Source: Glossina fuscipes
Taxonomy: Eukaryota; Arthropoda; Insecta; Diptera; Glossinidae
DNA: 64,000 nucleotides
Direction: 5' to 3'
NCBI RefSeq assembly: GCF_014805625.2
Contig: NW_023998493.1
Location: 2,617,722 to 2,681,721 of the forward strand
The translations under genes and the position numbers were made by a program. The number at the start of each line of letters is the position of its first letter. The first letter of the stretch is position 1. Shown one piece after another: positions 58,601 through 64,000 of this stretch. The notes under the pieces are model-generated. The model searched no databases. It was not told the origin of the DNA and saw nothing but the letters and a program-made list of their open reading frames with translations.

Positions 58601-60644
58601 TCCAAGAACATTATGGTAAATTCTGCGGTCATTAGTCGTGTAAATTTCTTTTTTACTACCCGATGCGGACGTGACATATATAAGCCATACATCATAAACA
58701 TAATCGTAGCTTGAATTGAAGTCGACTTTCGAAACGATGTGTTTGCTAATATTTCAATCATTGAAAGTATAAATTAATATAAAAAATTTTATCTAATAGA
58801 AAAATATTTTGGAAGTGAATCATTTAAGAAGATATATGGAACACTATTAAAATATTACCGGATCTGCCTTCAAGTCTCTACGACTTTCAAAGCGCGCAGT
58901 GCATGAAATCTAAAAGTCTAGACAAGCATTAACAAACACGTTACGCTTATAATGGCTTCTTATCGACATTTCAAAAGGTCCTTACGGGTAGTACGTTTTG
59001 TGGTATGACACTAATTACAGTCATTAATGTGGCTTAATTCAACGGGGAGGGCTTTCTCTTGAAACGCACTTCTGTTTAGATGTTAAAAGCAGTTGCCCAA
59101 AAGCTTTTGGCTATTTTCTTCTTTATACTGACGGCAAGCTTAGATCTCTAAGTAAAGAAAGTCTAATTTTTTCCCGAAGGTACGTCATCATTCCATTCCA
59201 CATTTCACCCTTTTCGGCGATATGCTCCTTATCAGTATCTACAGTTAAGAAAACATCCTTGATGGCAATACAAATTGTGAACTCTATGATCTGCATCTCC
59301 TTGTTACTTCTCTTTGAGAATCAACTGAAAAATACTAAGTCTTTGAGCCAAGAGCGATCAAAACTTTTCTTTCCTGAAAGTGTTCGAACTTTAGTTTAGG
59401 CAAAAGATATTCTTATGGCCAAACAAGAGTAGACAAGAGCTATTATTAGAACAAAAAATTTTTTAAAAGTTACATACATTTTGCTAACATGGGAGAAGTT
59501 TATAATAAATAGCATTATTAACCCTTAAGCTATCTCGGTGTTACACACGACCTTCACTAGCCTGAGAAGGAAAAGTTCAGCTCACTATACGTGTGCAAAC
59601 ATTTTGTAGTAATGTACATCTAGCATCTACTCATACAAGTGCACCATGTTAGGTGCAATGTATGCAGTAATATATCAAAATTCACGAGACTAAAAATCAT
59701 GTTAATACAAGCAGAGGAAATGAAACGTCAATGTAATCAAACATTACGTTCACAAGGATATCTTTTAAATTCGAAATAACTTTTTGCCAGCAACACATAT
59801 ATTTATTGAATTAAAGGAAGAAGGGGCGAGGAGGATCTTCTTTTTTTATTTTTTTTTATTGCAAACAACGATTTTGTGTTTTCCGTATCTTTTTTCTTAA
59901 TTATGTTTCAATGTACAAAAACTTTTGCAAAATTTTTCCTTATAATCTCTTAGATACATGAAAAATTACTTGCCTGCATCTATACAAAACAACAAAAGAA
60001 ATTTTCTTTTAGTTATTTTTTGGTATAGGCCGTAAAAATAGGTCTGCGAAAAATAAAAACAACTGTACAACCCTTACCAGTTATAGCATCACAATAGTTT
60101 TGTAGCTACAACGCCAGCTTCTTTACCCGTTAGCACCTATTATAGGAAAACATTTACTACCAACAGCTTTAGACAAGTGTATCCGTCAACATAAACCACA
60201 GGGGCTGACGGTATGAACCGCGCAAAAATATATATCAACAATAGAAATGGGAGCCATATCTGTCATGAAAGAACTCAGCAATATCAACACAAGCGACAGC
60301 TGCTGTAATAAAACAAGCAATAAGAACAAAAGCGACAACGTACAAACAAACAATGGAAATCTTCATATAGTACGATGGTAGTATGACATTGACAGTGGTA
60401 ACACAAAAACTCAGCCATGTTGTATTAAAATACCCTTAAGATTGTATGTTAAAGCATTGTTGGGAACTGTCATCTGCACCATAGATATATAAACATTACA
60501 CGCATAAGTTTTTTATTTCATTTACTAAAAATCACAGATTTATGGTTTATTTCTAACAATTATACCAAATATTTATCGCTTTTTTCCTTTTGCAATCATC
60601 GCTGATACTGATTTTATCGAACGTTGGTACGACCATACAACCTG
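52648..60644. other. Eight kb of AT-rich DNA, no supported gene
   Basis: Open frames are short and AT-driven. A 93-codon plus frame at 57,970-58,251 and a 119-codon minus frame at 52,981-53,340 match nothing known to me. A minus frame at 59,123-59,320 (MQIIEFTICIAIKDVF, MWNGMMTYLREKIRL) has a coding-like composition but no recognised domain. Poly-A runs are frequent. Confidence 0.5.
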
Positions 60645-60679
<35 letters not shown>

Positions 60680-60682
60680 ATA
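60645..60682. repeat. (TA)n microsatellite
   Basis: About 19 TA dinucleotides with one interruption (TTTA). It creates the Tyr/Ile repeats of the overlapping small frames, which are not genes. Confidence 0.9.
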
Positions 60683-63600
60683 TGGACATGTCCGGGTAAA
60701 CGGGAAAGGTACGTTTTGCCTGACCAATTTAGTGAAGTTGCGATTTCGATTTTAAGATTTTTTTTCAAAGAGTAAATCTGATCTTAATGCCATTCTTAAA
60801 CCGCAAATTAGACGAAGCTCGGCCTAAGGATTTCCCAAATATAATACATAAGCAGATGTGAGAAATTGAATGTAATCTGTGTATATAAAAACAGCTGTCC
60901 ATCACATAATTAAGCATCGCAGACCCCGGAGCATGTATGTAAACTTGATTAACATGCATACGGAAATCGATTTGTTTGTTTGTCTTTTAACCCTCGAAAT
61001 TATGGTGGCATGGCGATAATAGGGGTAAATTGATAAATCAGTTAAACACAACCGAAGTATCATCCACAAACTGCAAAATGTACATTTATAACTACAGCAA
61101 AGTAGGCATGTCCTATACTTTTTGAGTTGCCAATAAACGCAACAAAATTGGTCTAAAAATATGATACGAAATATCTTGTATATCGTACAATATATATCAA
61201 ATGAAGGAATATTTACTACACACTGTGGAGTCAAATACCAAATTAATAATGAATATGAAAAGATTTGGATCAAGCAGAATATGAATTCTTTCTTGTTATT
61301 GTATATTCAACCGCGAAATGGCTCTCAGCTGTACAAAATTTAAATGAATTTGATATTTATATAAAACTTATGGCGATTGGGTATGTGCTCGCGATATCTT
61401 GCGATTTTTTCAGACTCAAACGAGTATACGAATCAGCTGGCTTGGGTGCATTTTTCTCTCAAGAAAAGAAAATGACCTTATTTAGCGCATAATAACAGAT
61501 ATGAAAAGTAAATTCGCATAACAAGGGAATCGACTTGGAAAAACTCGACTTCTCCGCAAATCTTCTTAAGAATTGTGCTCAAGTGTCAGCTGGTGAAATC
61601 AAGATAATCCTATGGAAATCTTGCGAAAAAAAGTAAAATTTATAGCCTGATCTTTTTAATAGCCTTTACAAAGCGAATCAAAGATTAATTTGTCCAATGT
61701 ACAGTAACGTGTATGTCATGCATCGTAGTTTCAAACCACGCTTTTATAAATCTTTTTATATTAAATCAATTTATGGATAATGGCACAAAAAGAAAGAAAA
61801 CCTAGAGTTCACTTTTGTGTTATCATCGGCACAATTTATTTTTTCGCAATCGTTACTGCTCCACTTTAATTATTTCAATATCAATAACCATATCGCATTG
61901 ATTTTAAAGTAACGTTATTCTACTTATCTGATATATGCCTGCGTTGCATATCTATGTCAATACCTATAACCTCATTTACCCTAGCCTTATTCTAATTTAG
62001 TTTAATTAATAACCTAGTTTAACCAATTATCTAGTTTATCTAACAACCTAGTTAAACTGATAATCGAATTTTCAATAACTTTAAAATAACCTAGTTCGTA
62101 ATTAAGTATGACTGTATAAGAAGCAAGATGTATAAGAAGCAATTTTAAGAATTCATAAATCAATTACTAAGTTGTGGTCCAATTGTTTGTTGTTAATAGA
62201 ACCTCAATCGTTTAAATATCTAAAAAATACAACAATACGCAGCCAAAAACACCATCATTTCGATCTATCTGTAATTAGCGATCATTACAAAAATCGTCTT
62301 TTTCTTACTTTTTTTAAATATGTTTTAAAAAATTAGGGGCAAAATCTTCATTAGATTTGATTGCCATTCCACTTTTGGACAAATGACCTATAAATAAAAA
62401 AAAATATGTAAATGTTAAGGCACTGTTAAGGAAAAATATCGTGGCGTTTTCTCAATAGATGCCTTTTGATTGGTCGAGTAAGAGAAATTTCGTTGTAAAA
62501 AGGAACCAAAACTCGCGACAACATCACTTCCCTTAAGACGTAAGGACATCCCTGGTGTTTGTATTGTCGATATATTATCGAAGTAAACAGTATGTAAATA
62601 ATTTGCTTTCGAAATATCGGTTTGCGTTCTTTGGTTCAATCATTATTGTAGTCCATGTAAAAAATTAAAAACCATAGGTGCATTGTATCTTACGACATTG
62701 CTATCGAACTAAAAAGCAATAAAAATAGGTTGACGTCATTTTGAATTAAAAATTTAGTTTGAAAAACTTTAAAACCGGAATTTTTGTCTTTTGAAACAAA
62801 ATGAAAACCAGCCATTTTAAAAAAGATGAGTAATAAACGATGAAAAGTGCGGGATATTCTAGAAAATGTGTGGTGGGATTGGAAGCGAATCACGCATCAC
62901 CAGCTACTCCTACTCGGTCAGACGGATCGTCCGACTGACTAATACTACGAGAAAAGCACTAGTCAAACCGTTCAGAATTGATCAATAAGAGAGGCGTCGC
63001 CCACCAATAGCAGTTGCGGGCGACATCCCACCCACACACATTCGATAAAACTTAAAGAACTTTTACTGGGGGGAACATGAGCATATGAATGATATTTGTC
63101 TCGCTATCTACAGAACACCCCTAAGGCAACTTTTTAAAACGCCCAGGAACGTCGCGTAGTTCAGTTTTTCGCGAGTAAATTCCAGAATTTCTCCCATAAT
63201 GGCATCACATTTGTCGATTGAATTGGCCCTTTTTTGTTTATTATATTTTAACATAGTTAATTTAAAATATTATCTAAGAAACATATCTTTGAAGATTGTT
63301 AACAAAACACAGCACAAATTTTTCTCCATTCAATAATTCTATCAAAATCCTAATTAGGAAAAACAGCGAAAATGAGGAGCATTTCGATGATAGCAAACGT
63401 GTAAATGGATAAATTTGGCTAAATCTGGAATATAACCTGATAAGATCGGGAAGGAAAAGTTTGAAAACACAATTGTTTTACTAAACAAAGTGTAAAGATT
63501 TCCTTCATTACATAAGCACTCGGTCATGCATGGTTAACTCGACTAATGTTTAAGGAAATTCCACAAGTAGGCCACACATAAATCTTCCTTTTCTTATTTG

Positions 63601-63782
63601 CCGGCTTAGGTGTGGCCAAGGTGATCGGAAAATATTATTAGTGGAGATGTAGGGAAGAATAAATATTTGCGCACGTTTAATGTGAAACCACCATTGGTAG
63701 GTTGTTCTACAGGCGCACAGTTGAAGAGTCCCCCTAGCGTGGCGTGCGGAATGTCTTCAGCAGGAGTAAATTGACACGCTGA
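60683..63782. other. Gene-free stretch with one strong hairpin
   Basis: A 123-codon minus frame at 60,902-61,273 is Cys- and Tyr-rich and without a recognised domain. 62,880-63,240 is GC-richer (GGCGTCGCCCACCAATAGCA, GTTGCGGGCGACATCCCACC) and holds the hairpin at 62,917-62,939. No direct repeats bounding it were found. Confidence 0.5.
62917..62939. other. 10-bp near-perfect hairpin
   Basis: GTCAGACGGA pairs with TCCGACTGAC around a TCG loop, with one A-A mismatch. GC-rich, in an otherwise AT-rich region. Confidence 0.6.
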
Positions 63783-63965
63783 GAAAGCGCAGCAGTTTTG
63801 GTACAGAACTTCTTATCTGCGAAAGGCTTAGAAGAACCGGCAGCCGTAAATTTACCGATGCTTGAGGACATCGTGAGTTTTCTTGCCAGTCATGGCCGTC
63901 TGAGCCCTTTCGTGTATGCGGCCGTGCTTCTAAAGCAAGGTTTGGAGGCTCCAGCCCAGAAATGA
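63783..63965 (+). other. Unassigned coding-like open frame
   Basis: Following a TGA, 60 sense codons run to a TGA at 63,963-63,965. There is an ATG at 63,858 but no start for the whole frame. The composition is protein-like: FLSAKGLEEPAAV, then MLEDIVSFLASHGRL and SPFVYAAVLLKQGLEAPAQK, predicting mostly helix. The DNA is GC-richer than the window average. A TTTTGGTACAG just before AACTTC could act as a splice acceptor, so a last exon is possible. An unrecognised element is equally likely. No family was recognised. Confidence 0.25.
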
Positions 63966-64000
63966 AAATTGGACCTTAACGAACAGTGAAGAATGTTTTG

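Noticed and set aside
60553..60775. Frames with Tyr-Ile repeats on both strands
   Set aside because: Produced by the (TA)n microsatellite at 60,645-60,682.
60902..61273. 123-codon minus frame, Cys- and Tyr-rich
   Set aside because: No domain, no regular cysteine spacing, AT-rich codons. It overlaps other open frames on the plus strand, so it was not called as a gene.
1..64000. CRISPR arrays, bacterial operons, ribosome binding sites, rRNA genes
   Set aside because: The content is eukaryotic (LINEs, SINEs, copia, mariner, AT-rich spacer). No spaced direct-repeat array or rRNA-like sequence was seen.

Overview
The window is AT-rich animal DNA with no gene that reads intact. Everything I can recognise is a mobile element, the relic of one, or a decayed copy of a host gene. 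The families point to a higher dipteran insect: an I-clade LINE with a (TAA)n tail, CR1/Jockey-type LINEs, a mariner, a Ty1/copia relic and many copies of a DINE-1/INE-1-like repeat. A true fruit fly (tephritid) would fit, but that is inference.

Layout. 0-12 kb: anonymous AT-rich DNA with DINE-1-like copies near 0.1-0.4 kb (-) and 7.8-8.6 kb (+). 12.1-12.9 kb: RNase H end of a LINE (+). 14.5-15.2 kb: DINE-1-like copy (-). 19.8-20.5 kb: mariner relic (+), directly followed by 20.5-21.3 kb: a decayed SLC36/PAT amino-acid transporter (+). 22.5-25.0 kb: 5'-truncated CR1-like LINE (-) with an internal deletion, next to an aldo-keto reductase pseudogene at 25.1-25.5 kb (-). 26.9-30.8 kb: I-clade LINE (-) with ORF1, endonuclease, RT and RNase H, and an internal deletion that joins RT to RNase H in one frame. 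33.7-34.4 kb (-) and 36.2-36.7 kb (+): two inverted DINE-1-like copies with a shared palindromic hairpin. Between them lie a tRNA-type SINE at 34.7-34.9 kb, with a perfect 13-bp target duplication, and a 36-bp minisatellite that reads as a 12-residue repeat. 40.0-41.3 kb: second CR1-like copy (+). 42.9-43.2 kb: zinc-finger tail of another LINE (-). 44.6-45.3 kb: copia pol relic (-). 46.3-46.6 kb: piggyBac-type MITE. 46.7-46.8 kb: second SINE copy. 50.0-50.8 kb: DINE-1-like copy (+). 52.1-52.6 kb: 481-bp GC-rich insertion between perfect 16-bp direct repeats. 52.7-64 kb: mostly featureless AT-rich DNA.

How the parts relate. The most interesting relation is between the SINEs and the I-clade LINE. 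The last ~100 bases of the LINE (shared box, then a TAA tail) are repeated at the 3' ends of both SINE copies. This is the hallmark of a SINE mobilised by its partner LINE. The rest looks like a nested retroelement graveyard in intergenic or intronic DNA.

Limits: all homology calls come from reading translations by eye, and boundaries of diverged repeats are approximate to tens of bases.
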